Notes: generated by a model from the sequence alone, not told the origin. 5,678 nucleotides of DNA from an uncultured Lachnospiraceae bacterium (GCA_947564305.1 CANOBT010000278.1:1-5678); one strand, 5' to 3'. Positions 1-5,678 are shown, numbered from the stretch's first letter. Made by a program: numbers and translations.

Positions 1-22
1 CCCTTTCCTTGAACAACAGAAA

Positions 23-66
23 ACACCCGGCAAAGTGCAGACTGTTTAGCCGCCTTTATCGGGTGT
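23..66 (-). terminator. Possible terminator hairpin after the decayed gene
   Basis: A 7-bp perfect inverted repeat (ACACCCG at 23-29, CGGGTGT at 60-66) encloses a 30-nt loop. The loop has some further self-complementarity near 30-34 and 45-50. Read on the minus strand it lies just beyond the stop at 80 and is followed by a weak T-rich stretch. Read on the plus strand it is followed within a few bases by a better T-rich tract (about 72-82). It could therefore end the minus-strand MATE-kinase unit, a plus-strand gene entering from the left, or both. The long loop makes this tentative. Confidence 0.33.
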
Positions 67-79
67 AAACCTTTATTTT

Positions 80-567
80 TTATCCTTGAAAAGCCAAAAA
101 CGGCGTACTACAATCCACATTGATAGTGAAACGCAGTACGCCCTCCAACATATGTATTGCACCTATGTTACAGTTTTTAAATGTAGTAAAGCCAATCCCA
201 ACATCATTCAGTCTGTTTACGCTTATAAGCTGACAATAATACGCTACTCTTACTTCGCAACCAACCTTTCCACCTTTTTCACTAATGACATCCTCTTTGT
301 CCCACAAAAACTATCCAATCATGACAAATCAAATCTTATGTGCTATGTTAATACCAAGAATCGAACTGACTCCATCAACCACAGCACAGATTTTAGATTC
401 CTGATATACAAGCATAACAGCAACGGTTGGTATTGGCAGTGTCTTGTGTTTCCCATCAAACAGAACCCTCAAATCTATGACCGTGCATATTACTTCATCC
501 CCTTTTGTTCTTTCAACCTCAACTTGATTGGCAGTATATCCTACAACCTCTCCTCTCTCTTACGCAT
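80..567 (-). pseudogene. Decayed gene of unknown function, frameshift plus two nonsense codons
   Basis: The minus strand carries one long reading register from about 558 down to a TAA at 80-82. It is broken only by TGA at 329-331 and TAG at 311-313. The two open pieces are about 75 residues each. The first contains VERTKGDEVI, LRVLFDGKHK and KICAVVDG; the second contains KGGKVGCEVRVAYYCQ and ends STPFLAFQG. A GGAGGA (568-573) directly precedes an ATG at 565-567 in a different frame (MRKREER, then stop), so a further shift lies in the GA-rich stretch around 543-557. The alternating hydrophobic pattern suggests a small beta-rich fold; an NTF2/SnoaL-like domain is a guess from the first half only. 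I do not recognise the family. It lies 36 bp beyond the kinase stop on the same strand, so it may be the decayed third gene of that operon. The plus strand is open over 86-592 in the same codon register, best explained as an antisense shadow because the minus frame avoids TTA, CTA and TCA codons. Confidence 0.45.
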
Positions 568-602
568 TCCTCCGGTAATAATCATTTCTTAAACTATGCC
601 AG

Positions 603-1208
603 CTATTCCGATTGGTACAACTCCCGTATTATCCGAACACACAGCTCTTCTCCTAACTCCCCGCTATTAAGCATGGCATGATAATTTTCCGGCGAACCCC
701 AAACCCGGTCAGTGTAATGTGTATAGTAAATCTTGCGGCGTGCGTCCTTGTCATCTATCCGTTTTCCTATGGTCTTATCTGTTTCCCCATAGTTTTCCAA
801 AATTCGTTTTGCACGGCTTTCTTTATCCGCACAGATAAAGATATGCAGACAATCCTCCCTGTCCCGCAGGATATAATCACTGCAACGCCCAACAATCACA
901 CAGCTTTCTTTTCCTGCAATTTCCTTTATGATCTTCGCCTGTGTAAAATAAATAACATCTGCCGGATTTTCCTCCGGTACATGTGGGGAAGAATGTTTCA
1001 TAACAAGGTTCCATAAAAAGCTGTTATTTGACGTTGCATACTCAGATGCATTTTCAATAAAGCTCAATGCAAACCCAGTTTCGGATGCAATACGTCCTAA
1101 AATTTCTTTGTCATAATAAGGTATTCCCAACTGTTCTGCCACGCTTTTCCCTATGCTGTGTCCGCCGCTGCCAAACTGGCGGCTTATTGTGATCACTCTT
1201 TTTTTCAT
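603..1208 (-). CDS. Cytidylate kinase-like family protein (Cytidylate_kin2 type)
   Basis: A 201-residue soluble P-loop protein matching the cytidylate kinase-like family, which is related to Cmk but distinct from the essential housekeeping enzyme. The N-terminus VITISRQFGSGG leads into a Walker A motif, G15-xxxx-G20-K21-S22, followed by the family's GIPYYDKEIL (28-37). A second signature is VIVGRCSDYIL (104-114), and the C-terminal half has a charged segment with DDKDARRKIYY and YTDRVWG (about 152-171). The family fold implies phosphoryl transfer from ATP to a nucleotide or other small acceptor; the true substrate is unknown for most members. The start at 1206-1208 is chosen because GGAGGA lies 6 nt upstream and the protein begins where the family does. 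The frame stays open to 1442, but that stretch is antisense-free overlap with the transporter gene and reads as low-complexity nonsense. The ATG overlaps the TGA of the MATE gene (ATGA, 1205-1208), so translation is probably coupled. Confidence 0.9.
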   Translation of the reverse strand: MKKRVITISRQFGSGGHSIGKSVAEQLGIPYYDKEILGRIASETGFALSFIENASEYATSNNSFLWNLVMKHSSPHVPEENPADVIYFTQAKIIKEIAGKESCVIVGRCSDYILRDREDCLHIFICADKESRAKRILENYGETDKTIGKRIDDKDARRKIYYTHYTDRVWGSPENYHAMLNSGELGEELCVRIIRELYQSE

Positions 1209-2590
1209 GCTTTCTCCTCCAATCTGGCGTTGCCCATTCCTTTCAATTCCTTTCTTGTTAAAACTGCTGCCAGGAAAAACGCCAGCACCTCTGCTATCGG
1301 CCCTGCCCATAGGATTCCGACCAATCCGAAAGCTTTCGCAAGGATCAGCATGGCAGGAATGTAAAAAATCACCTGCTTTGCCAGCGATACCACGGTGGCC
1401 TTTGCCGGATGCCCGATTGCCTGAAACAGCGTTCCGGCACAAAGCTGCATTCCCCCAAGGAAATTAGTCAGAAGATAAATGCGGAAACATTTTACTGCAA
1501 ATTCCTCATACAAAGCAGATTCCGTTCCAAAAATACGGATTAGCTGCAGCGGAAAAGCCATATACACAATCCATGCAACGACCATAACCATTGTTGCAGA
1601 AATAAAGGTCAGACGAAATGTTTTCTTTACCCGGTCAAATTTTTCCGCACCATAATTAAAACCAAGGATAGGGCGGCTGGCACTGGAAATACCCATTGCT
1701 ACAGAAAAGAACAGCATACTTACCTTCATGCACAGGCCAAACACAGTAATGGGGATGTCCTCGCCATAAACAGAAAGTGCGCCATAACGCGTCAGCATAT
1801 TATTGGATACAATGGCAATAACGGTGGATGTTGTCGTATTCAGACCGCTTGCAATGCCAAGGGATGCCAGCATTCCTGCAAAAGAAATCCGAAATCTGAA
1901 GGATGCTTTGTCCAGCTTTATATTCTTAAACCGGAAGAGATAGGCAATATTTAGCGCCATATTGATAAACTGGCTGAGAACCGTTGCCAGAGCGGCCCCG
2001 GAAATTCCCATTTTAAACACAAAGATAAACAGCGGGTCAAGAAACACATTGAGGACAGAACCCATCATCATGGATACCATGGAATACTTAGGGCTTCCAT
2101 CTGCCCGGACAACGCCATTGATAATGACTGCCACAATCACAAACGGAAATCCGCAGGCAATAATCCGGCCATATTCCAGTGCATAGGGCATGATATTATC
2201 CGTTGCACCAAAAATCCTGCATAACGGATTCAGAAATACCAACACAAGGACAGTCAGCAGGGCACTGACAACCACTCCTGAGATTATGGAATTACCAACA
2301 GCCTGGGATGCTTTTTCCGGCTCCCCTTTTCCCAGCTGCAGACTAAAATATGTTGCAAGCCCATCTCCAAAAAGGGCTGCCACTGCAATCGCAAAAGTAG
2401 AAATCGGGGCTATAATATTGGTAGCCCCATTTCCCAGCATACCTACTCCCTGTCCAATGAATATCTGGTCTACCATGTTATAAAGGGAATTGATGACCAT
2501 AGAAATGATGCCGGGAACTGCAAATCCTCTCAGCAGTTTACCAATCCGGTCTGTTCCCAGGGGATTGGCGGTTGTCTGTGTTTCGCTCAT
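1205..2590 (-). CDS. MATE family multidrug/cation efflux transporter, MepA-like
   Basis: A 461-residue integral membrane protein of the usual MATE length, with about 12 hydrophobic segments in two homologous halves. The first half has the typical entry PLGTDRIGKLLRGFAVPGI, the conserved proline P26, and VDQIFIGQGVG (40-50). The second half contains the matching AMGISSASRPILGFNYGA motif. MATE proteins of this group export cationic drugs, dyes or metabolites across the cytoplasmic membrane using a Na+ or H+ gradient; the substrate cannot be read here. Two ATGs lie close together at 2594-2596 and 2588-2590. The ribosome site AGAAGGA touches the first but sits 6 nt before the second, so the second is preferred (protein starts MSETQTT). 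The stop TGA (1205-1207) overlaps the start of the downstream kinase gene. A short, mostly hydrophilic tail (RKELKGMGNARLEEKA) ends the protein. The gene looks intact. Confidence 0.94.
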   Translation of the reverse strand: MSETQTTANPLGTDRIGKLLRGFAVPGIISMVINSLYNMVDQIFIGQGVGMLGNGATNIIAPISTFAIAVAALFGDGLATYFSLQLGKGEPEKASQAVGNSIISGVVVSALLTVLVLVFLNPLCRIFGATDNIMPYALEYGRIIACGFPFVIVAVIINGVVRADGSPKYSMVSMMMGSVLNVFLDPLFIFVFKMGISGAALATVLSQFINMALNIAYLFRFKNIKLDKASFRFRISFAGMLASLGIASGLNTTTSTVIAIVSNNMLTRYGALSVYGEDIPITVFGLCMKVSMLFFSVAMGISSASRPILGFNYGAEKFDRVKKTFRLTFISATMVMVVAWIVYMAFPLQLIRIFGTESALYEEFAVKCFRIYLLTNFLGGMQLCAGTLFQAIGHPAKATVVSLAKQVIFYIPAMLILAKAFGLVGILWAGPIAEVLAFFLAAVLTRKELKGMGNARLEEKA

Positions 2591-2638
2591 AATCATTCCT
2601 TCTTTCTAAATTTTTTGTACGCTGCTCCAAATACCAGC

Positions 2639-2667
2639 AGTATATAAACTTACTTACAATTACGGAA
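2639..2667 (-). promoter_or_regulatory. Candidate sigma-A promoter for the MATE-kinase operon
   Basis: On the minus strand, TATACT (2639-2644) makes a good -10 element. It lies 17 bp from TTCCGT (2662-2667), a poor -35. Transcription would start near 2632, giving a leader of about 40 nt before the MATE start at 2590. Short GTAA direct repeats fall inside the spacer (about 2650-2663) and could bind a regulator. The weak -35 keeps confidence low. Confidence 0.3.
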
Positions 2668-2723
2668 TACGGCATCTTATATATTACTGCCTGCAAATAT
2701 ATTTCTTTTGTTTAACAGTCCTC

Positions 2724-2812
2724 GCCGAAAAAATCAGTTTTGGCATTTCACTACGATGGATTTTTCATAATCTGCCTGTTTTTTTCGGCACACACTGTCT
2801 ATACCGAAAAAA
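2724..2812. repeat. Three CCGAAAAAA motifs, two forming a 10-bp inverted repeat
   Basis: GCCGAAAAAA at 2724-2733 is mirrored exactly by TTTTTTCGGC at 2780-2789, and a third near-copy, ACCGAAAAAA, lies at 2803-2812 in the first orientation. All fall within 89 bp upstream of the MATE promoter candidate. They could be operator half-sites, an AT-rich hairpin, or a remnant of a terminator. The copies themselves are plainly visible; the role is not. Confidence 0.5.
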
Positions 2813-2825
2813 TATAAAGCCAAAG

Positions 2826-2853
2826 GCAGCCGCCAATAAAATAAGTCAGCTGC
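2826..2853. terminator. Weak hairpin after the dehydrogenase gene
   Basis: GCAGC (2826-2830) pairs with GCTGC (2849-2853) around an 18-nt loop, 4 bp beyond the stop codon of the minus-strand dehydrogenase. On the minus strand a T run (2807-2812) follows only after about 13 nt. The plus-strand side has GTTTTTA immediately after the stem. Short stem and poor T-tract placement make this a weak terminator candidate. Confidence 0.28.
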
Positions 2854-2857
2854 GTTT

Positions 2858-3844
2858 TTAATTTTCCATAATCCAGCCAGTCATATCGCGGATCGTGTCG
2901 TCAGCCGGACGGGAAAAGTACCCTAATTCAGTCCGAGCCTTACTGCTCGAAAAATTACTATTGCTTGTAAGCGTATGTAATGAATAACGAGTATAAAGTG
3001 CCCGTTTTCCACATATCCGGGAAAATGATTCAATCCATGGAGCCGCAAACTCTGCCAGAAAGACAGGAATTGCTGGCAGCTTTTTTTTGTTGCAGTACTT
3101 CCCTGCACAGGGAAGCATATCCTGAATAGAGAGATAATGCCCACTCAAAATATAGCATTGTCCCTGTTTCCCCTTCTCAGCCGCAAGCAGACAGCCTGCT
3201 GCTACATCCCGCACATCCACAAAGTCATATCCTCCCTTTACACAGACAGGCAGCTTTCCATTCATGTATTCTATGACAAGCTGTACCAAATGGTTATTCC
3301 CTTTATCATACGGGCCGATGATACCGGAGGGATGTACGATAACTGCCTGTAACCCCTTCCGGGAAGCATCCAGTACACTCTGTGTCGCCTCCGCCTTCGT
3401 CTTTGCATACCCGCCTACTACAGAAGCCGCCGAAAAAAAACCTGCCTCATAAATTGTTTCACGGTAGGCCATCTCAGGTATAGCATGGACAGAACTCACG
3501 TAGACAAACCTGTCAACCTCTTTTTCTCTGCATATATGTATCATGTTTTTTGTTCCATTCACGTTGACCTCATATACAAGCGGTGATACTTCCCGCTCTA
3601 TGCTGATAATCCCTGCTGTATGGATGACCTTCACTGTTTTCCCATCTGCATTTTCAAAAAGCGGGGATAGTGTTTCTTTCCTGCACACATCGCCATGGAC
3701 ATAATGAATATTGGGGGCCTTGATCACTGGCTTTTCTTCTGGAAGCAGAAGCCCATATACTTCACTGTCCGTATTCTGTAATAAGCGGATAACTGTACTT
3801 CCCAAATGACCCGCTGCTCCTGTGACAATGTATCTTATGCCCAT
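2858..3844 (-). CDS. NAD-dependent epimerase/dehydratase (extended SDR family)
   Basis: A 328-residue cytoplasmic enzyme of the extended short-chain dehydrogenase family (COG0451-like), full length for the family. The N-terminal Rossmann motif is TGAAGHLG (GxxGxxG at 9-15). It is followed by VHGDV (49-53), the HTAG segment (75-78) and NVNGTKN (94-100). The catalytic set is present: serines in YVSSVH (S117/S118) and Y146-x3-K150 in GYAKTKAEA. HPSGIIGPYD (171-180) and FVDVRDVA (208-215) are the usual markers of the substrate side. The overall pattern is closest to dihydroflavonol-reductase-like or nucleoside-diphosphate-sugar epimerase-like members; the substrate is unknown. The frame is open to 3892, but AGAGGG lies 6 nt before the ATG at 3842-3844, where the Rossmann strand also begins, so that start is chosen over the ATG at 3848-3850, which touches the ribosome site. 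It has no adjacent sugar or lipid genes, so it appears to be a single-gene unit between two gaps. Confidence 0.9.
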   Translation of the reverse strand: MGIRYIVTGAAGHLGSTVIRLLQNTDSEVYGLLLPEEKPVIKAPNIHYVHGDVCRKETLSPLFENADGKTVKVIHTAGIISIEREVSPLVYEVNVNGTKNMIHICREKEVDRFVYVSSVHAIPEMAYRETIYEAGFFSAASVVGGYAKTKAEATQSVLDASRKGLQAVIVHPSGIIGPYDKGNNHLVQLVIEYMNGKLPVCVKGGYDFVDVRDVAAGCLLAAEKGKQGQCYILSGHYLSIQDMLPCAGKYCNKKKLPAIPVFLAEFAAPWIESFSRICGKRALYTRYSLHTLTSNSNFSSSKARTELGYFSRPADDTIRDMTGWIMEN

Positions 3845-3924
3845 ATCCATCCCTCTTTCTGTCCATTTTAAGAATACGCACCTTTCCCGCATGCAAAAGC
3901 AACGAATCGTTATCCTCCGCCTTA

Positions 3925-4000
3925 TTTCCTTATTGTGCCGCAGAACCCATACACACAGTTCAAAATTGCGTGGTACAGGCCCTGCGGCACAATAAGGAAA
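3925..4000. repeat. Perfect 19-bp inverted repeat with 38-nt spacer
   Basis: TTTCCTTATTGTGCCGCAG (3925-3943) is matched base for base by its reverse complement at 3982-4000. The spacer could pair further on the minus strand (CACGC with GTGTG using one wobble, plus ACC with GGT), giving an almost continuous long hairpin. It begins 25 bp beyond the stop of the DUF4342 gene and about 80 bp before the dehydrogenase start. No T-tract follows on either strand, so it is not a standard intrinsic terminator. A miniature transposon-like (MITE) element, a structured RNA, a regulator-binding pair or a tiny invertible segment are alternatives. I see no clear target-site duplication. The left arm overlaps a tandem CCTTATT pair with a period of 8 bp (3920-3934). 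Confidence 0.8.
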
Positions 4001-4024
4001 ACGGTAACATTATGAATGCAGGTT

Positions 4025-4303
4025 TTATTCCCTGGGATTTATTACCTCCATAATTTCACCATTATCTTTGAGCAGTTCGACACGGCATTTGAAACCGATG
4101 GTAGCGATTGTCGTAGTGATAATTGCCCACGGTGCCGCCGCAAGACCGAGGATTGTCCCTGCAATTCCCGCATTCAATGGAATATTCAGAATCGTATCTT
4201 CACCATGTTTCACAATGATTTTAGAGACATTTCCCTTTTTGACAAGTTCCTTGATCTGGTCAACGATTTTTTCAGCATCAAAGCTGTTTTTGTTTTCACT
4301 CAT
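4025..4303 (-). CDS. DUF4342 domain-containing small protein
   Basis: A 92-residue protein matching the DUF4342 pattern. It has an amphipathic helix (EKIVDQIKELVKKGN, 11-25), a short beta pair (VSKIIVKHGEDTILNIPLNAG, in pieces across 26-46), a hydrophobic stretch (about 45-70) that could be a membrane-contacting segment, and a polar C-terminal tail (CRVELLKDNGE, from 73). The family's function is not established; members are widespread in Firmicutes and often sit beside stress or regulatory genes, which is general knowledge rather than something shown here. The start at 4301-4303 is preceded by GGAGGT with 8-nt spacing. The gene diverges from the tetR-family gene across 155 bp, so it may be controlled by that regulator. 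No partner gene follows closely on the same strand. Confidence 0.85.
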   Translation of the reverse strand: MSENKNSFDAEKIVDQIKELVKKGNVSKIIVKHGEDTILNIPLNAGIAGTILGLAAAPWAIITTTIATIGFKCRVELLKDNGEIMEVINPRE

Positions 4304-4326
4304 AGAAGATTACCTCCAATTATATA

Positions 4327-4340
4327 TTGACTTTTGTCAA
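4327..4340. promoter_or_regulatory. Candidate operator, TTGAC-4-GTCAA palindrome
   Basis: Inverted arms TTGAC (4327-4331) and GTCAA (4336-4340) flank TTTT between the divergent DUF4342 and tetR-family genes. TetR proteins commonly bind palindromes in such shared upstream regions and repress their own or the neighbouring gene. The arms are short and AT-rich, so chance is possible. The palindrome overlaps a minus-strand TTGACA, but the nearby TATAAT (4319-4324) is only 10 bp away and touches the ribosome site, so those two do not make a normal promoter. Confidence 0.33.
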
Positions 4341-4360
4341 AAAAAATTGTGACATACATC

Positions 4361-4410
4361 TTGTTGGTTTTTCAACAATCAGTATTTCAAAATCTGATAG
4401 CAAACCAACA
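4361..4410. repeat. Nested, mutually exclusive inverted repeats upstream of tetR
   Basis: TGTTGGTTT (4362-4370) pairs exactly with AAACCAACA (4402-4410), and inside it ATCAG (4378-4382) pairs with CTGAT (4394-4398). A competing hairpin is possible because TTGTTG (4361-4366) also pairs with CAACAA (4373-4378). The block ends 48 bp before the tetR-family start. It may be operator DNA, or, if transcription starts upstream, an RNA leader with two alternative folds. A weak promoter (TTGTTG, 16 bp, TATTTC at 4383-4388) would start inside or just beyond it. Confidence 0.4.
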
Positions 4411-4458
4411 GAATCAATAAATTTGATGTTTTCCAAAAATTTTAGGGAGAAGAACTGC

Positions 4459-5001
4459 ATGAAAGAATCAAGAAAGACGCTGATGACTAAAAAAGTGTTC
4501 CGGGAAGTCCTGCTGGAATTGTTACAGTCAAAACCATTGAGTAAGATTACCATTACAGAGATTTGTGAGAAGGCGAACCTGAACCGTTCAACCTTTTACG
4601 CACATTATGTAGAAGTAGGAGACCTTTTACATGAAATTGAAAATGAAATGATCTCAAATATCCCAAAAGTATATGGCAATAATGAGCATAACAGCCAAAT
4701 AGTAAAGGCCGCCGAATTAGAAGGTTTTTTTGATTATGTCAGGGAGAATGCTTTCGAGTTCCGTGTATTGCTTATTGATTCAGACAGCAATGTTTTTTTT
4801 GAAAACCTTAAAAATGCAATACTAGAATATTATATGTCTGCGAATAACAATCATTTAGGCATGGATAACGAATTCCAGCTCATTTATTCTGTAAACGGGG
4901 CAATCGGGATGATGCTCGAATGGATAAAGCGGGAATTTCCATACGATACAAAAGAATTTGCAAAAATGGTCATGAAAAATGCAAAATTTATACGTGACTG
5001 A
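4459..5001 (+). CDS. TetR/AcrR family transcriptional regulator
   Basis: A 180-residue DNA-binding repressor-type protein. The N-terminal helix-turn-helix reads ITITEICEKANLNRSTFYAHY in pieces across residues 30-50, with the hallmark STFYAHY recognition helix, followed by VEVGDLLHEIENEM. The C-terminal ligand/dimer domain (about 85-178), with YVRENAFEFRVLL and GAIGMMLEWIKREFPYDTKEFAKMV (about 147-171), resembles the TetR_C_7-like type common in Firmicutes; its ligand is unknown. The start at 4459-4461 is chosen because AGGGAG lies 9 nt upstream and the family begins here. The frame is open back to a TTG at 4327, but that part is AT-rich and runs through the palindromes. It diverges from the DUF4342 gene and precedes the membrane protein gene by 54 bp on the same strand, so either neighbour is a plausible target. 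In-frame T runs (a seven-T and an eight-T tract near 4724 and 4793) are intact. Confidence 0.92.
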   Translation: MKESRKTLMTKKVFREVLLELLQSKPLSKITITEICEKANLNRSTFYAHYVEVGDLLHEIENEMISNIPKVYGNNEHNSQIVKAAELEGFFDYVRENAFEFRVLLIDSDSNVFFENLKNAILEYYMSANNNHLGMDNEFQLIYSVNGAIGMMLEWIKREFPYDTKEFAKMVMKNAKFIRD

Positions 5002-5010
5002 AAAAGTTTA

Positions 5011-5037
5011 TTGAAAAAGGACGGACCGGCATATAAT
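5011..5037 (+). promoter_or_regulatory. Candidate promoter before the membrane protein gene
   Basis: A perfect TATAAT (5032-5037) follows TTGAAA (5011-5016) at 15 bp, slightly short of the usual 17; TTATTG at 5008-5013 gives 18 bp instead. It lies between the tetR stop and the next start, and would give a leader of only about 12 nt with the AGGAG ribosome site (5041-5045) close to the transcript start. That tight spacing counts against it, and the membrane gene could simply be read through from tetR. Confidence 0.3.
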
Positions 5038-5055
5038 AATAGGAGAGACGAAATT

Positions 5056-5678
5056 ATGATGAAACAAACGATAGAGCATTACATAAAAAAACTAAAAATC
5101 AAAGAAAATCGTTTTTTTATGGGATAGCGTTTTCCTGCCTTACGGATATTGTCCTGGCTGCGTTTTATTTTATCCAGGCTGTAGGTTTTGGCGGCAGTTT
5201 ATGGCGTTTTTCCAACGCCGTTTACTATATATTGCTGCTGACGGGAAAAATAGGACTTCTGATTTGGGGGAGGAGCGGGGACAATCTTAAAAATACCTGC
5301 AAAGCCGCCAGTATCGTACTTATACTGATAGGTATCTTCGCCATGGGCAGGACATATCAATATATAAAAATGGACCGGATCCTTACCTTTTCACACTCCA
5401 TTTATATTTTGAATGGAACAATCCTGGTACTGCGGATGCTTATTTATCCGTTATTTCAGATATATTCCAGAAAAGAACCGTCCGATAAGCCTAAGTCCCA
5501 AATGAATCTTCTGGGCCCTATCCGCCGTGGTTATACATGGGCAGAAAATCTGATTGCCTTTTCCCTTCTCTTTACTAATCTGATCACAATCTATGGATGG
5601 GATGCGGACAGCGATCTGATCCTATCAAATATCCTGCAGGGTCAGGCAATAGGGCTTATTATTTTTGTAACTGGAATC
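5056..5678 (+). CDS. Multi-pass membrane protein of unknown function, frameshifted at T7 and cut by the window edge
   Basis: Translation begins at ATG 5056-5058 (or the adjacent ATG 5059-5061) behind AGGAG and reads MMKQTIEHYIKKLKIKENRFF. It then reaches ATG-GGA-TAG (stop at 5125-5127). The -1 frame, entered at the run of seven T (5112-5118), continues without a stop to the end of the window (187 codons) as YGIAFSCLTDIVLAAFYF and onward. The two parts join naturally as ENRFFYGIAF. The joined 208 residues show about six hydrophobic segments (roughly 22-42, 55-72, 83-98, 115-135, 164-181 and 197 onward), with a charged linker SRKEPSDKPK (138-147). I do not recognise the family. One missing T (eight expected) would explain the break: a real mutation, a reversible slipped-strand switch, ribosomal or transcriptional slippage, or a sequencing error. 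No alternative start with a ribosome site is seen for the downstream frame; its first ATG is at 5343. It is likely the regulator's neighbour or target. Confidence 0.68.

Larger units (their letters stand above)
2591..2857. other. AT-rich intergenic region between the SDR and MATE genes
   Basis: This 267-bp gap lies upstream of the MATE-kinase operon and downstream of the dehydrogenase gene, both on the minus strand. No convincing reading frame is present. It holds, from right to left, a possible terminator stem for the dehydrogenase gene (2826-2853), three copies of CCGAAAAAA (2724-2812) and a candidate promoter close to the MATE start (2639-2667). These are listed separately. Confidence 0.7.

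Noticed and set aside
86..592. Plus-strand open frame of 168 codons
   Set aside because: It starts at TTG with no ribosome site and has an odd composition rich in N, Y, S, F and I. It shares codon register with the minus-strand frame, whose avoidance of TTA, CTA and TCA codons would keep the plus strand open. Not fully excluded.
1209..1442. N-terminal extension of the kinase frame
   Set aside because: It lies inside the MATE coding region in another frame, has no family resemblance, and a strong ribosome site marks the ATG at 1206-1208.
678..2483. Several plus-strand open frames of 68-112 codons across the kinase and MATE genes
   Set aside because: They are antisense shadows of well-supported minus-strand genes and show no ribosome sites or family motifs.
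2923..3452. Short open frames on both strands inside the dehydrogenase gene
   Set aside because: The dehydrogenase frame carries all SDR motifs across this span, and the others have no independent support.
3901..3911. AACGA-A-TCGTT palindrome upstream of the dehydrogenase gene
   Set aside because: Five-base arms around one base are too short to call an operator without conservation or repeats.
3925..4000. Invertible promoter (phase-variation switch) between the 19-bp repeats
   Set aside because: The 38-nt spacer contains no good -35/-10 pair in either direction, and no recombinase gene is nearby, so I kept it only as an alternative.
4319..4340. Minus-strand TTGACA with TATAAT as a promoter for the DUF4342 gene
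   Set aside because: The two elements are only 10 bp apart, and transcription from this -10 would start within the ribosome site.
4016..4352. Plus-strand open frames opposite the DUF4342 gene
   Set aside because: The minus-strand frame has a clear ribosome site and family pattern; the opposite frames do not.
4327..4458. Extension of the TetR-family protein to a TTG at 4327
   Set aside because: The extension runs through palindromic AT-rich DNA, has no ribosome site, and exceeds the family's N-terminus. The ATG at 4459 has AGGAG-like DNA at proper distance.

Overview
The window looks like the chromosome of a low-to-mid GC Firmicute, most likely a gut clostridium of the Lachnospiraceae type. 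The grounds are strong purine-rich ribosome binding sites (GGAGG-like), AT-rich intergenic DNA and the protein families present: a Cytidylate_kin2-type kinase, a MepA-like MATE pump, a DUF4342 protein and a TetR with a C-terminal domain common in Firmicutes. This placement is inference from style and family content. I see no tRNA, rRNA, CRISPR array, transposase or phage gene.

Layout. Positions 1-602 hold a possible terminator hairpin (23-66) and the remains of a minus-strand gene (80-567) broken by a frameshift and two in-frame stops. Next, all on the minus strand, come a cytidylate kinase-like protein (603-1208) and a MATE efflux transporter (1205-2590). The transporter is upstream, and its stop codon overlaps the kinase start as ATGA, so the pair is almost certainly one translationally coupled operon. 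A 267-bp AT-rich gap (2591-2857) carries a candidate promoter and three copies of a CCGAAAAAA motif. An extended short-chain dehydrogenase/epimerase (2858-3844, minus) follows. Its upstream gap contains a perfect 19-bp inverted repeat around a 38-nt spacer (3925-4000). A small DUF4342 protein (4025-4303, minus) is divergent from a TetR-family regulator (4459-5001, plus). The 155 bp between those two starts is rich in inverted repeats. After tetR, a multi-pass membrane protein begins at 5056, is interrupted by a frameshift at a seven-T run (5112-5118), and runs off the right edge.

How the genes may work together. The tetR gene and the membrane protein resemble a regulator/target pair, and the MATE-kinase pair a coupled transport unit, but no substrate can be read from the sequence. 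Most of the window is ordinary accessory-type clostridial DNA. The items most worth a second look are the T7 frameshift, which has the layout of a -1 slippery site or a slipped-strand switch, and the 19-bp inverted repeat. I found no convincing new multi-gene system.
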